A stretch of 48,003 bases of DNA from an uncultured Ferrovum sp. (GTDB lineage Bacteria; Pseudomonadota; Gammaproteobacteria; Burkholderiales; Ferrovaceae): assembly GCA_903893215.1 (NCBI GenBank), contig CAITLJ010000008.1:1-48003 (forward strand). Reading direction: 5' to 3'. The notes beneath the pieces are model-generated. The model did not search any database. It saw only the letters and a list, made by a program, of their open reading frames with translations, and was not told where the DNA came from. The translations under genes were made by a program, and so were the position numbers. Of the stretch, positions 8,312-17,371 are shown piece by piece (within the stretch, counting starts at the first letter, position 1; each line of letters begins with the position of its first letter).

Positions 8312-9889
8312 ATGTTGGATGACAACATCAAAGGCCAACTCACGGCCTATCTTGAACGACTGAAGCACCCGATCGAGCTGGTCGCCAATTGCGACGACAG
8401 CAGCGGCGGCATCGAAATGCGCGAACTGCTCGCCGACATCACCGCCTGCTCGGCGATGGTCAGCCTGCGCGAAGACGCCAGCCTGAACCGTACCCCGGCC
8501 TTCGGGATTGCCAAACCGGGCGAGGCGCCCCGGGTGACGTTTGCTGCTGTGCCGATGGGGCATGAGTTCACTTCCCTGGTGCTGGCCCTGCTGCAGGTAG
8601 GCGGCTATCCGCCCAAGGTGGAGCCCGACATCATCGAGGCCATCCAGGCGCTCGACCAGCCGCTCGAGTTTGAGGTGTTCATGTCATTGTCCTGCCACAA
8701 CTGCCCGGACGTGGTGCAGGCGCTGGACATGCTGGCGGCCCTCAATCCCAGGGTGCGTACCACGGTGGTCGATGGCGCACTGTTCCAGGAAGAAGTGGAA
8801 CGCCGCGACATCATGGCCGTGCCCATGGTGTTTCTCAACGGCCAGATGTTTTCTTCCGGCCGCATGAGCATTGAGGAAATCCTGGCCAGGCTCGATACCA
8901 ACAGCGGGGAGCGCGAAGCGGCCAAGCTGAACGCGCAGGCGCCTTTCGAGGTGCTGATCATTGGCGGTGGTCCCGCTGGTGCAGCGGCGGCAGTGTATGC
9001 GGCGCGCAAGGGTATCCGTACCGGCGTGGTGGCCGAGCGGTTTGGCGGCCAGACCCTCGACACGCTGGCCATTGAAAACTACGTCTCGGTGCTGGAAACC
9101 AACGGCCCCAAGTTTGCTGCCGACCTGGAAGCCCAGGTGCGCCAGTACGGTGTCGACATCATGAACATGCAGCGGGTGGAGCGCCTGATTCCGGCAACCG
9201 AAGCCGGTGGCTACATCCAACTGCACATGCAGAACGGTGGTGTGCTGCGTTCACGTTCGGTGGTGCTCTCTACTGGTGCGCGCTGGCGCAATGTGAATGT
9301 GCCCGGCGAGCAGGAATACAGGAACAAGGGGGTAGCCTATTGCCCGCATTGCGACGGCCCGCTGTTCAAGGGCAAGCAGGTGGCCGTGATTGGCGGCGGT
9401 AACTCGGGCATCGAAGCCGCCATCGACCTGGCCGGCGTGGTGGCGCACGTTACCGTGTTCGAGTTTGCCCCCGACCTGAAAGCCGACGCGGTGCTGGTCA
9501 ACAAGCTGCGCAGCCTGTCCAACGTGACGGTGCACACCAACGCACAGACCACCGAAATCACCGGTGACGGCGCGCGCGTCAATGGCATCACCTACACCAA
9601 CCGGGTGTCAGGCGAATCGCAGCACGTGGCGCTGGAAGGCGTGTTTGTGCAGATCGGACTGGTGCCCAACACCGAGTTCCTCAAGGGCACTCTCGATCTG
9701 ACCCGCTTTGGCGAAATCGTGATCGATGACAAGTGCCACACCAGTGTGCCTGGCGTGTTTGCCGCGGGTGATGTGACCACGGTGCCTTACAAGCAGATTG
9801 TGGTGGCGGCTGGGGAGGGCGCCAAGGCAGCCCTGTCGGCGTTCGATCATCTGATCCGCACGCCGGTGCCGGTCGATATGGCCGCCTGA
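8312..9889 (+). CDS. ahpF: Alkyl hydroperoxide reductase flavoprotein subunit
   Basis: Uses NADH and FAD to reduce AhpC. The 525-residue protein has the usual layout: an N-terminal tandem thioredoxin-like domain with redox pair C128-C131 (CHNC), then a thioredoxin-reductase-like part with the FAD loop GGGPAG near 218, the redox pair C344-C347 (CPHC), an NAD loop GGGNSG, and C-terminal [16 protein letters not shown] for FAD. Start at ATG 8312 with GGAG at 8301-8304. A strong terminator follows 18 bases after the stop, so ahpC-ahpF is a closed unit. Confidence 0.97.
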   Translation: MLDDNIKGQLTAYLERLKHPIELVANCDDSSGGIEMRELLADITACSAMVSLREDASLNRTPAFGIAKPGEAPRVTFAAVPMGHEFTSLVLALLQVGGYPPKVEPDIIEAIQALDQPLEFEVFMSLSCHNCPDVVQALDMLAALNPRVRTTVVDGALFQEEVERRDIMAVPMVFLNGQMFSSGRMSIEEILARLDTNSGEREAAKLNAQAPFEVLIIGGGPAGAAAAVYAARKGIRTGVVAERFGGQTLDTLAIENYVSVLETNGPKFAADLEAQVRQYGVDIMNMQRVERLIPATEAGGYIQLHMQNGGVLRSRSVVLSTGARWRNVNVPGEQEYRNKGVAYCPHCDGPLFKGKQVAVIGGGNSGIEAAIDLAGVVAHVTVFEFAPDLKADAVLVNKLRSLSNVTVHTNAQTTEITGDGARVNGITYTNRVSGESQHVALEGVFVQIGLVPNTEFLKGTLDLTRFGEIVIDDKCHTSVPGVFAAGDVTTVPYKQIVVAAGEGAKAALSAFDHLIRTPVPVDMAA

Positions 9890-9906
9890 CCGATTCCCGA
9901 AGCATA

Positions 9907-9945
9907 GGAAGGGCCCGGCGCCAGTGCGTCGGGCCCTTTCCTTTT
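9907..9945 (+). terminator. Rho-independent terminator of ahpCF
   Basis: AAGGGCCCG at 9909-9917 pairs perfectly with CGGGCCCTT at 9930-9938 around a 12-base loop, followed by TTCCTTTT. It is 18 bases after the ahpF stop. Classical intrinsic terminator form. Confidence 0.85.
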
Positions 9946-10264
9946 GTGGTCCCCTCCTGCCCACCAGCGCCGGTGCGGCAAGATCCGATGACGTTCCCGA
10001 TCATCGCTCCCGGTGCACCTTGCATCGGCATCCACTGCTCCTGTCGGGTTTTTCGACTGTTCGTGTGCTTACACGCCTGGACAATCGATCCTTGCGCTTT
10101 GTTAATAACTGTAAATTTTTAAACACAGTCCTCAAGCCTGCCGTCCGGTCGTCGTTACCCCTTTTGTCAGCGATAAATCCAGTGGTCGGTATCGCACTGG
10201 AGGCATGAAATTTAGCGCTGCTCAAGCGCCGCAGCGTCACTTTTATTTCAGGAACCGGTCCAAC
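9946..10264. other. Non-coding spacer before the chemotaxis operon
   Basis: Together with the terminator this is a 375-base stretch without a credible gene. It holds an AT-rich patch at 10098-10124, unusual in this GC-rich window and probably the cheY promoter area, and a small hairpin (CGCTGC 10216-10221 with GCAGCG 10231-10236) about 30 bases before cheY. I looked for a flagellar sigma28 promoter and found only a partial -10-like GCGATAA at 10170 without a proper -35. Confidence 0.5.
10108..10129. promoter_or_regulatory. AT-rich dyad upstream of cheY
   Basis: ACTGT (10108-10112) and ACAGT (10125-10129) are inverted arms around an A/T-only core with one C. The spacing does not fit LexA, FNR or CRP consensus. 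As the only AT-rich patch in the spacer it may be an operator or overlap the operon promoter. Weak evidence. Confidence 0.3.
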
Positions 10265-10633
10265 ATGGCAAAAACAATCATGATCACCGACGATTCCGCC
10301 TCGATGCGGCAGCTGGTGTCCATCTCGCTGCGGGGGGCCGGCTATGACGTCATCGAGGCCTGCGATGGCGTGGATGCGCTGGACCGTCTGAAGGGCCAGA
10401 AAGTGAATCTGGTGATCAGCGATGTCAACATGCCGCGCATGGGCGGCTTTGACTTTGTCGCCGCGCTCAAACAGCGCCAGGAGTATCGGTTTACCCCGGT
10501 GATCATGTTGACCACCGAGTCTGAAGACGCAAAGAAGCAGGCCGGCAAGGCGGCCGGCGCCAAGGCGTGGATCGTGAAACCCTTCAAGCCTGACCAGTTG
10601 CTTGCAGCCGTGGCCTCGCTGGTGCAGCCGTGA
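10265..10633 (+). CDS. cheY: CheY-like single-domain response regulator
   Basis: A 122-residue stand-alone receiver domain. The acidic pocket is D9, D10 and phosphoacceptor D53 (ISDVNMPRMGG), with the switch T83/T84 in MLTTES and K105 in IVKPFKP. It has no output domain. First gene of the chemotaxis operon and the likely phosphoryl acceptor of the CheA encoded downstream, acting on the flagellar motor or another target. ATG 10265 is preceded by AGGAA; longer in-frame starts enter the non-coding spacer. It overlaps the STAS gene by 4 bases. Confidence 0.9.
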   Translation: MAKTIMITDDSASMRQLVSISLRGAGYDVIEACDGVDALDRLKGQKVNLVISDVNMPRMGGFDFVAALKQRQEYRFTPVIMLTTESEDAKKQAGKAAGAKAWIVKPFKPDQLLAAVASLVQP

Positions 10634-10950
10634 GCGACGGCGCCCGTGCCGAGGTGTTCAAGGTGGCGGGACCGATGACCATTTATCGCGCCGCGGAGTT
10701 GAAGCCAGAAATTCTGGCACAGCTGGAACAGCACGTGCACGTGGTGTTCGATCTGTCCGATGTCAGCGAATTCGATACCGCAGGCGCGCAATTGCTGTTA
10801 CTTGCCAGCATGCAGGCACTGGAGCGTCGGGGCACAGCGCGCGTTGGGGCGCGCAGCCAGGCGGTCAGCCTGGCCCTCGGCACCCTTGGCTTGCAGGGCA
10901 CCTTTCCCGACTGCAGCTGCGGCACCTGGCAGTCCCCGGTAGCGCTGTGA
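10630..10950 (+). CDS. STAS domain protein of the chemotaxis operon
   Basis: A 106-residue single STAS domain of the anti-sigma-factor-antagonist type. The segment DLSDVSEFDTAGAQLLLLAS matches the phosphorylation loop of SpoIIAA-like proteins, with T50 where serine or threonine is phosphorylated. It starts at GTG inside the cheY stop (GTGA overlap), so it is made together with CheY. STAS proteins in such operons are known, but their partner is usually not. No anti-sigma kinase or PP2C gene is visible here, so CheA or a remote kinase could be the partner (inference). Confidence 0.8.
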   Translation: MSDGARAEVFKVAGPMTIYRAAELKPEILAQLEQHVHVVFDLSDVSEFDTAGAQLLLLASMQALERRGTARVGARSQAVSLALGTLGLQGTFPDCSCGTWQSPVAL

Positions 10951-10983
10951 TGCCGACGGACCCATCTTGCGGAAGGTTTTGCC

Positions 10984-13227
10984 ATGCAACTCGATGAAAT
11001 CCTCGAAACCTTCGTGAATGAATGCCGCGAGTTGCTGGAGGCGATGGAATCGACCCTGCTGGCGCTTGAATTCAGCGCCATCGACGCCGAGCAGATCAAT
11101 GCCATCTTCCGGACGGCACATACCATCAAGGGGTCCGCCGGGTTGTTCGGGCTCGACCATGTGGTGGCGTTCACCCATGTGCTGGAAAGCGTGCTCGACC
11201 GGGTGCGCGATGGCGACGTCAGGTTGACGGAAGACCTGCGCGCCTTGTTGCTGTCGTGTGCCGACCACATCCGGACCATGATCGATGCGATTGCGTCTGG
11301 CTGCATCGCGGAAGACGAGGCGGTGACCGCTCAGGGTTTGCCGCTGTTGTCGCGGCTGCGCAATCATCTTCCGGATCACCCGCACGGGGATGCTGCCGGA
11401 CAGGTGGCCCCCGAGGTCGCGTCGGCATTCGCCGCTGATCGCACGGCGCAAGCTGGTGCAGCAACAACCGGCACCACTCCACACTGGCATATCTCCATCC
11501 GTTTTGGTGGCGACACGCTGCGTAATGGCATGGATCCGTTGTCCTTCCTGCAATACCTCGCACAATTCGGGACCGTCCTTGCCATCGTGCCGCTGGCCGA
11601 TGCCATGCCGGCGGCACCGGAGATGGATCCCGAGACCTGCTATCTGGCCTTCGAGATTGCCCTGCGCAGCGAGTCCACACAGGACCAGATCGAGGCAGTA
11701 TTCAAGTTTGCCCGGGAAGACGCGCTGCTTCGCATCCTTCCCCCGCTGAGTCCGGTGGCGGACTATGTGGTCCTGATCGATACCTCGCCCGAGCCCGCCG
11801 AGCGGATGGCGGAAGCGCTGATCACTTGCGGCAGCATCGACCCGTCGGCGCTGCGTGCAGAACGGCAACGGCTGGCCCAGGGGGCCGACCCGGCACCGCC
11901 GGCCGACCCGGCGCTGTCGGCCAATCAGGCACAGGCGGCTACCATGCCGGTCCTTCAGGCAGACGGGACTCACGCCCCCCGGGCCGAGGGTGAGGCGGGC
12001 AAGCAGCGTCGTGCCGGTGATACGCGGGCTGCCGACGTCAATTCGATCCGGGTCGACGCGGACAAGCTCGACAATCTGATCAATCGGGTTGGCGAACTGA
12101 TCATCTCGGCCGCAAGCACCCATATGTTCGCCATGCGTGCCGGATTGCCGGATCTGCAGGATTGCGCGACGACGCTGGCAAATCTGGTCAAGGAAGTGCG
12201 CGACGGCGCGCTGGAACTGCGCATGGTCCGCATCGGTGGCACCTTCAGCCGCTTTCAGCGCATGGTCCATGACCTTTCGCGGGAACTCGGCAAGGACGTC
12301 CGGTTGCAGATCTTTGGTGAAGACACCGAGCTCGACAAGACACTAGTCGAGCGCATCGGCGATCCGCTCACCCATCTGGTGCGCAATGCCATGGACCACG
12401 GTGTGGCTGACCCGGCCTACCGGGTGGCGCGGGGCAAGACGCCCCACGGCACCATCACCCTGAACGCCTATCACGACGCCGGCAGCGTGGTGATCGAGGT
12501 GAGCGACGACGGCCGCGGTCTCAACCGCGACCGTATCCTTGCCAAGGCTACCGAACGGGGACTGGTGCCTGCCGGAGCCAGCCTTGGCGACGAGGACATC
12601 TTCGGCCTGATTTTTGAACCTGGCTTCTCGACGGCGGAGCAGGTCACCAACCTCTCGGGTCGCGGGGTTGGCATGGATGTGGTCAAGCGCAATATCACCG
12701 CACTGCGCGGCACGGTCGGGATCAGCAGCACCGCCGGGGTGGGCACCACCGTCCGCATCCGGCTGCCCTTGACCCTGGCGATCATCGACGGCTTCCTGGC
12801 GCAGGTCGGCACGTCCAGCTTCGTGGTGCCGCTGGACATGGTCGAGGAGTGCATGGAGCTGTCGCCAGCGGCGCGCGCCGGCAATGACAACCGCGGCTTT
12901 GTCGATCTGCGCGGCAGTGCACTACCGCTGATCTCGTTGCGCGACATCCTCGAAACCGGGGGTACGCCGGGCCCGCGTGAAAACCTGCTGGTGGTGCACT
13001 CGAACGGCGAGCGCGCCGGCCTGCTGGTGGACAACCTGCTGGGTGAGGTTCAGGCGGTGATCAAACCCCTTGGCCCCTATTTCAAATGCGTCAAGGTCAT
13101 TGGTGGGTCGACGATTCTTGGCGATGGCCAGGTTGCACTGATCCTGGACGTTCCGGGTCTGCTTCGCTACGCAAACACCCTGGGTGCCGCAGGGACCACC
13201 ATTCCGGCCACGATACTGATTAACTGA
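10984..13227 (+). CDS. cheA: Chemotaxis histidine kinase CheA
   Basis: A 747-residue receptor-coupled kinase that phosphorylates CheY and CheB. Order of domains: HPt (1-105) with H46 in FRTAHTIKGSAG; a P2-position region (about 155-290, HWHISIRFGG to the LITCGSI end) of a kind unlike the short E. coli P2; an Ala/Pro-rich linker (about 300-345); the dimer domain from SIRVDADKLDNLINRVGEL; ATPase with N box HLVRNAMDHG (about 463-472), DDGRGL and GRGVGMD (about 559); and a CheW-like domain (about 600-740). There is no receiver domain. GGAAGG precedes the ATG at 10984. Confidence 0.95.
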   Translation: MQLDEILETFVNECRELLEAMESTLLALEFSAIDAEQINAIFRTAHTIKGSAGLFGLDHVVAFTHVLESVLDRVRDGDVRLTEDLRALLLSCADHIRTMIDAIASGCIAEDEAVTAQGLPLLSRLRNHLPDHPHGDAAGQVAPEVASAFAADRTAQAGAATTGTTPHWHISIRFGGDTLRNGMDPLSFLQYLAQFGTVLAIVPLADAMPAAPEMDPETCYLAFEIALRSESTQDQIEAVFKFAREDALLRILPPLSPVADYVVLIDTSPEPAERMAEALITCGSIDPSALRAERQRLAQGADPAPPADPALSANQAQAATMPVLQADGTHAPRAEGEAGKQRRAGDTRAADVNSIRVDADKLDNLINRVGELIISAASTHMFAMRAGLPDLQDCATTLANLVKEVRDGALELRMVRIGGTFSRFQRMVHDLSRELGKDVRLQIFGEDTELDKTLVERIGDPLTHLVRNAMDHGVADPAYRVARGKTPHGTITLNAYHDAGSVVIEVSDDGRGLNRDRILAKATERGLVPAGASLGDEDIFGLIFEPGFSTAEQVTNLSGRGVGMDVVKRNITALRGTVGISSTAGVGTTVRIRLPLTLAIIDGFLAQVGTSSFVVPLDMVEECMELSPAARAGNDNRGFVDLRGSALPLISLRDILETGGTPGPRENLLVVHSNGERAGLLVDNLLGEVQAVIKPLGPYFKCVKVIGGSTILGDGQVALILDVPGLLRYANTLGAAGTTIPATILIN

Positions 13228-13283
13228 TATTTTTTGGCGTCCACCCGAGTGGATGGCCACGTTTGACCTGACAGGGGATTTTC

Positions 13284-15473
13284 ATGACTGCAAAGAGCAC
13301 CACGGGCAAGAAGCCCGCCAGCAATACCAAGCCGGCCAGCAGCAAGGCCAGCACCGCGGCGGCCGCCAAGTCTGTGGCCAAGCCGGTAGCCAGGTCCGTA
13401 GCCAAGACGGTAGCCAAGTCCGTGGCCAAGCCGGCAGCCAAGACGGTAGCAAGGCCAGTCGCCAAATCCACGGCCAGGCTGGCGGCCAAGGTCGTGGTCA
13501 GGCCGGTTGCCGGCAAGGCGGCATCCGGCAAGACCGCCGCTGCGACCAGTCAGGCGAGTGCCAGGCAGCAGGCCATCGAGCTCGAGAACCATGCATTGCG
13601 CAGCCAGATCGAAGCCATCGGCAAGGCAATGGGGGTGATCGAGTTCACCCTGGACGGCAAGGTCCTGCACGCCAACCAGAACTTCCTCGACGTGCTTGGC
13701 TACACGCTGGACGAGATCCGCGGTCAGCACCACAGCCTGTTTGTCGATCCCGCCTATCGCGCCAGCGCCGAGTATCGCCTGTTCTGGGACAAGCTGGGGC
13801 GCGGCGAGTACGATGCCGGCCAGTACAAGCGCATCGGCAAGGCCGGTCGCGAGGTCTGGATTGAGGCCAGCTACAACCCGATCATCGATGCCGAGGGCAA
13901 GCCCTGCAAGGTGATCAAGTACGCCACCGACATCACCGAAGCCAAGCTGCGCGCCGCCGATTTCGAAGGCCAGCTTGCCGCGATCGGCAAGGCGCAGGGC
14001 GTGATCGAATTTACCCTGGACGGCAAGGTGATCAGCGCCAACCCGAATTTTCTGGCGGTGGTGGGCTACACCCTTGAGGAAATCCGCGGTCAGCACCACA
14101 GCCTGTTCGTCGATGCGGCCCATCGGGCCAGTCCGGAATACCGCCTGTTCTGGGACAAGCTGGGGCGCGGCGAATACGATGCCGGTCAGTACCGGCGCAT
14201 TGCCAAGGGCGGCCGCGAGGTCTGGCTCGAGGCTTCCTACAACCCGATCATGGACATGAATGGCCGGCCCTTCAAGGTGGTCAAGTACGCCACCGATGTG
14301 ACCGAACAGGTGCTCGAAGCCGCCTCATTCAAGGCGGTGGTCGCCCAGACCCAGGAAGTGGCGGCAGCCGCTGGTGTGGGTGATTTCACCCGGCGGATCG
14401 ACATCAGTGACAAGCAGGGCCTGCAGCGCGAGCTGGGCGCCTCGATCAATGCGCTGCTGGACACCACGGCGTCCGGCATGAACGACGTGGTGCGGGTGGT
14501 CAGTGCACTGGCCCGCGGCGATCTCAACGAACGGATCACCGGTGACTATGCGGGTACGTTCGGACAGATGAAGGATGCCTGTAATGCCACCGGTGATGCC
14601 CTGCGCACCACGATTTCGGACGTGGCCCAGGCCGTGGAGACCCTGGCGTCGGTGGCCGGCGAAATCAGCGCCACGGCCGGGACGCTGTCCCAGGCGGCCA
14701 GCGAGCAGGCCGCCAGCGTCGAGGAGACCAGTGCGTCGCTGGAGCAGATGACGGCTTCGATTTCGCAGAACACCGAGAATGCCAAGGTGACCGACGGCAT
14801 GGCCTCCAAGGCGTCGACCGAGGCGTCTGAAGGCGGCGAGGCGGTCACCGCCACGGTTGTGGCAATGAAGACCATCGCCCAGAAGATCGGGATCATCGAT
14901 GACATCGCCTACCAGACCAACATGCTGGCCCTCAATGCCGCCATCGAAGCTGCCCGCGCCGGCGCCCATGGCAAAGGGTTTGCGGTGGTGGCGGCCGAGG
15001 TTCGCAAGCTGGCGGAACGCAGTCAGATCGCCGCCCGGGAAATTGGCGACGTGGCAGGCAACAGCGTGCAGCTGGCCGAGAAGGCCGGCAAGCTGCTCGA
15101 TCATATGGTGCCCAATATTCGCAAGACCTCCGATCTGGTGCAGGAAATCACTGCCGCCTCGCAGGAGCAGTCCACCGGCGTGTCCCAGATTTATTCGGCA
15201 ATCACGCAACTGAACAAGGTCACCCAGTCCAACGCTGCCGCGTCCGAGGAATTGGCGGCCAGTGCAGAGCAGATGAATGGTCAGGTCACCCAGCTCGAAC
15301 GCGCCTTGTCCTTCTTTCAGCGGGAAGTCGCGGCGGTCGAACGCTTCGCGGATGAGCGCAACGCCGGGCAATGGTCGCGCAGCCCGGCCGCAGGGACGGC
15401 TTCCCCCCATGGCGCAGGTCGTGGCCGTCCGGCTGCCGAGGGACCGAACCGCGCCAATTTTGCGCGCTACTGA
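13284..15473 (+). CDS. Soluble chemoreceptor: H1-like tail, two PAS, MCP domain
   Basis: A 729-residue methyl-accepting protein without any membrane segment. Residues 1-90 are an unusual Ala/Lys/Val/Ser tail with twelve near-tetrapeptide repeats of the VAKP/VARS type (31-78), like bacterial histone H1-like or AlgP tails. Two very similar PAS modules follow (about 110-231 and 232-348, each with GREVWxEASYNPI), then a HAMP-like stretch and the coiled-coil MCP domain (about 460-690) with the tip [18 protein letters not shown]. The C terminus lacks a CheR-tethering pentapeptide. AGGGGA precedes ATG 13284. Its place between cheA and cheW indicates it is the cognate receptor, probably sensing redox, oxygen or a small ligand through PAS. 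Confidence 0.9.
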   Translation: MTAKSTTGKKPASNTKPASSKASTAAAAKSVAKPVARSVAKTVAKSVAKPAAKTVARPVAKSTARLAAKVVVRPVAGKAASGKTAAATSQASARQQAIELENHALRSQIEAIGKAMGVIEFTLDGKVLHANQNFLDVLGYTLDEIRGQHHSLFVDPAYRASAEYRLFWDKLGRGEYDAGQYKRIGKAGREVWIEASYNPIIDAEGKPCKVIKYATDITEAKLRAADFEGQLAAIGKAQGVIEFTLDGKVISANPNFLAVVGYTLEEIRGQHHSLFVDAAHRASPEYRLFWDKLGRGEYDAGQYRRIAKGGREVWLEASYNPIMDMNGRPFKVVKYATDVTEQVLEAASFKAVVAQTQEVAAAAGVGDFTRRIDISDKQGLQRELGASINALLDTTASGMNDVVRVVSALARGDLNERITGDYAGTFGQMKDACNATGDALRTTISDVAQAVETLASVAGEISATAGTLSQAASEQAASVEETSASLEQMTASISQNTENAKVTDGMASKASTEASEGGEAVTATVVAMKTIAQKIGIIDDIAYQTNMLALNAAIEAARAGAHGKGFAVVAAEVRKLAERSQIAAREIGDVAGNSVQLAEKAGKLLDHMVPNIRKTSDLVQEITAASQEQSTGVSQIYSAITQLNKVTQSNAAASEELAASAEQMNGQVTQLERALSFFQREVAAVERFADERNAGQWSRSPAAGTASPHGAGRGRPAAEGPNRANFARY
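13374..13517 (+). repeat. 12-bp tandem repeat coding for the H1-like tail
   Basis: Twelve degenerate 12-base units, each giving a tetrapeptide of the form V/A-A-K/R-x (for example [16 protein letters not shown]). The central units share long identical stretches such as GCCAAGACGGTAGCCAAG. Such repeats can change number by slippage, so the tail length may vary between strains. Confidence 0.85.
13611..14327 (+). repeat. Tandem duplication of the PAS module (366-bp period)
   Basis: Two in-frame copies, 13611-13976 and 13977 to about 14327, offset by 366 bases (122 codons). Stretches around 13716-13745 and 14082-14111, and around 13784-13830 and 14150-14196, are nearly identical in DNA. Conservation at silent positions suggests recent duplication or gene conversion. 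Confidence 0.85.
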
Positions 15474-15488
15474 TCGAGGCCGGCCAAC

Positions 15489-16037
15489 ATGAGCGACATC
15501 CTGCCAAATGGGTCGGCGGTCCCGCTGACTGACGACGCGGACGATCTGCTGCTCGAGGCGCAGCAGTACCTCACGTTCCTGCTCGGTAACGAGGTATTTG
15601 CCATCGGCATCCTCAAGATCAAGGAGATCCTTGAGTTTGCCGATGTAACCACGGTACCGATGATGCCGGACTGCATCCCCGGTGTGATCAACCTGCGCGG
15701 CGCCGTGGTGCCGGTGCTCGATCTTGCGCTTCGGTTCCGGCGACCCCGCAGCGAGACCACGCGCCGCACGGCGATTGTCATCGTGGAGACCGAGGTTGAG
15801 GCCCAGCAGCAGGTGGTCGGCGTGATCGTTGATGCGGTGAACGAGGTGCTCGAGATTCCACCCGAGCAGATCGAGCCGGCCCCCGGCTTTGGCACGCGGG
15901 TGCGCCCCGACTTTATCGAGGGTATTGGCAAGGTGGATGGCAAATTTGTGATCGTGCTGAACACTGACCGCATCCTTGCGGCCGAGGATCTGACCGGCCG
16001 CGTGCAGGAGTCGCCGATACTGCTCCAGCCGGCCTGA
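15489..16037 (+). CDS. cheW: CheW coupling protein
   Basis: A 182-residue CheW that links receptor and CheA in the signalling array. After a ~20-residue acidic leader comes the CheW fold: QYLTFLLGNEVFAIGILKIKEI, VPMMPDCIPGVINLRGAVVPVLDL (strongly conserved) and FIEGIGKVDGKFVIVLNTDRIL. GAGG precedes ATG 15489, 15 bases after the receptor stop. A typical single-domain CheW in length and motif. Confidence 0.95.
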   Translation: MSDILPNGSAVPLTDDADDLLLEAQQYLTFLLGNEVFAIGILKIKEILEFADVTTVPMMPDCIPGVINLRGAVVPVLDLALRFRRPRSETTRRTAIVIVETEVEAQQQVVGVIVDAVNEVLEIPPEQIEPAPGFGTRVRPDFIEGIGKVDGKFVIVLNTDRILAAEDLTGRVQESPILLQPA

Positions 16038-16042
16038 GTCGT

Positions 16043-16852
16043 GTGGATATCGACATTTCCCAAGCGGAGTTCGCGCAGTTCCAGCAACTGATGCTGGACG
16101 TGGCCGGAATCCAGTTGGGCGACACCAAGCGGATGCTGGTCAGCGCCCGACTGGCCGGTCGTCTGCGCGTGCTTGGCTTGCCGAGTTATGGCGAATACTT
16201 CCGGCTGATCAGCGGCGGCCGGGACGCGGTCGAACGGCAGACCATGGTGGATCTGCTGACCACCAACGAGACCTATTTTTTTCGCGAGCAGAAGCACTTC
16301 GATTTTCTCTGCAAGTGTCTGGCGCAACCGCGTCCCGCGGGCACTCCGCTGCGTATCTGGAGCGCCGCCTGTTCGAGTGGCGAGGAGCCCTACAGCATCG
16401 CGATGGTGCTGGCAGACCGCCTGCCTGATCGTCCCTGGGAAATCCTTGCGTCGGACCTGAGTACCCGGGTACTGGCCAAGGCCAGGCTAGGCCATTATCC
16501 GCAGAGTCGTGCCAACGGGATCCCGGCCACCTATCTCAAGCGCTACTGCCTGCGCGGGATCGGTGCAGAGGAGGGCACCCTGCTGGTCGATGACGCGTTG
16601 GCTGCGCGGGTGGACTTCCGCGCCATCAACCTGAAGGAACCCTTTCCGGAGGTCGGCACCTTCAACTTCATTTTCCTGCGTAATGTCATGTTTTATTTCG
16701 ACGCCGAAACCAAGGCCTCGGTGGTCGCGCGCCTGGCCGAGCGCCTCACGCCGGGGGGCTACCTGTTCATCGGACACACCGAAACGCTCAATGGCACGAC
16801 GCGGCAACTGCGCCCGATCGCGCCGGCGATTTACCAGAAACCAGCGTCCTGA
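16043..16852 (+). CDS. cheR: Chemotaxis methyltransferase CheR
   Basis: Methylates receptor glutamates with S-adenosylmethionine for adaptation. The 269-residue protein has the helical N-terminal domain (1-75), the family motif LLTTNETYFFRE and the SAM site WSAACSSGEEPYSIAM, then DLSTRVLAKA and FIFLRNVMFYFD. There is no TPR extension. The start is GTG 16043 (VDIDIS...), 5 bases after the cheW stop, with only a weak ribosome site, suggesting coupling. The receptor encoded upstream is a plausible substrate. Confidence 0.95.
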   Translation: MDIDISQAEFAQFQQLMLDVAGIQLGDTKRMLVSARLAGRLRVLGLPSYGEYFRLISGGRDAVERQTMVDLLTTNETYFFREQKHFDFLCKCLAQPRPAGTPLRIWSAACSSGEEPYSIAMVLADRLPDRPWEILASDLSTRVLAKARLGHYPQSRANGIPATYLKRYCLRGIGAEEGTLLVDDALAARVDFRAINLKEPFPEVGTFNFIFLRNVMFYFDAETKASVVARLAERLTPGGYLFIGHTETLNGTTRQLRPIAPAIYQKPAS

Positions 16853-16867
16853 GCGAGCGAGCACGAC

Positions 16868-17371
16868 ATGACCGACATTTTCCTGCATCCCGGTGATCTG
16901 CGTTTTGCAGGCGCCGGTGCGCGCATCCGCACGCTGTTGGGTTCTTGCCTGGCGATCGTGATGTGGCACCCCGTCTTACGTATCGGCGGCATGTCGCATT
17001 GCCTGCTGCCCAGCCGTTCAGCCGGCGACCGTGGTTTTCCGCTCGACGGTCGCTATGTGGATGAAGCGCTGCCTCTGCTGCTTGCGGCGGCGGCGCGACA
17101 CGATACCGACCCTGCCGACTACCACATCAAGCTGTTTGGTGGCAGCACGATGATCGCTGCCCTGCATGATGCAAAGCATGCATCGATCGGCGACCTTAAC
17201 ATCCGGCAGGCCCTGCTGCGCCTGAGCCTGCTCGACCTTCCGGTCGCAGCACGCGACCTTGGTGGCATCGGTTACCGTTCCGTGGTTTTCGAGGTCGGCT
17301 CGGGCGATGTCTGGGTGGGGAGTGGCCAAGAACCGAGCCGCGAGCCTGTTACCGAGGCGGTGCTGACATGA
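16868..17371 (+). CDS. cheD: Chemoreceptor glutamine deamidase CheD
   Basis: Deamidates receptor glutamines to glutamates, making methylation sites. At 167 residues it is of normal size. Catalytic C27 in [12 protein letters not shown] and H44 in GGMSHCLLP are present, with KLFGGSTM and the C-terminal [15 protein letters not shown] as further family marks. Its stop overlaps the cheB start (ATGA). CheD plus CheR and CheB gives a full adaptation set in this operon. Confidence 0.93.
   Translation: MTDIFLHPGDLRFAGAGARIRTLLGSCLAIVMWHPVLRIGGMSHCLLPSRSAGDRGFPLDGRYVDEALPLLLAAAARHDTDPADYHIKLFGGSTMIAALHDAKHASIGDLNIRQALLRLSLLDLPVAARDLGGIGYRSVVFEVGSGDVWVGSGQEPSREPVTEAVLT

Noticed and set aside
10150-10176. 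Flagellar sigma28 promoter before cheY
   Set aside because: Only a partial -10-like GCGATAA is present, with no TAAA-type -35 at the right distance.
13374-13517. CRISPR-like regular repeats
   Set aside because: Period is 12 bases with no unique spacers; the units encode a tetrapeptide repeat in frame with the receptor gene.
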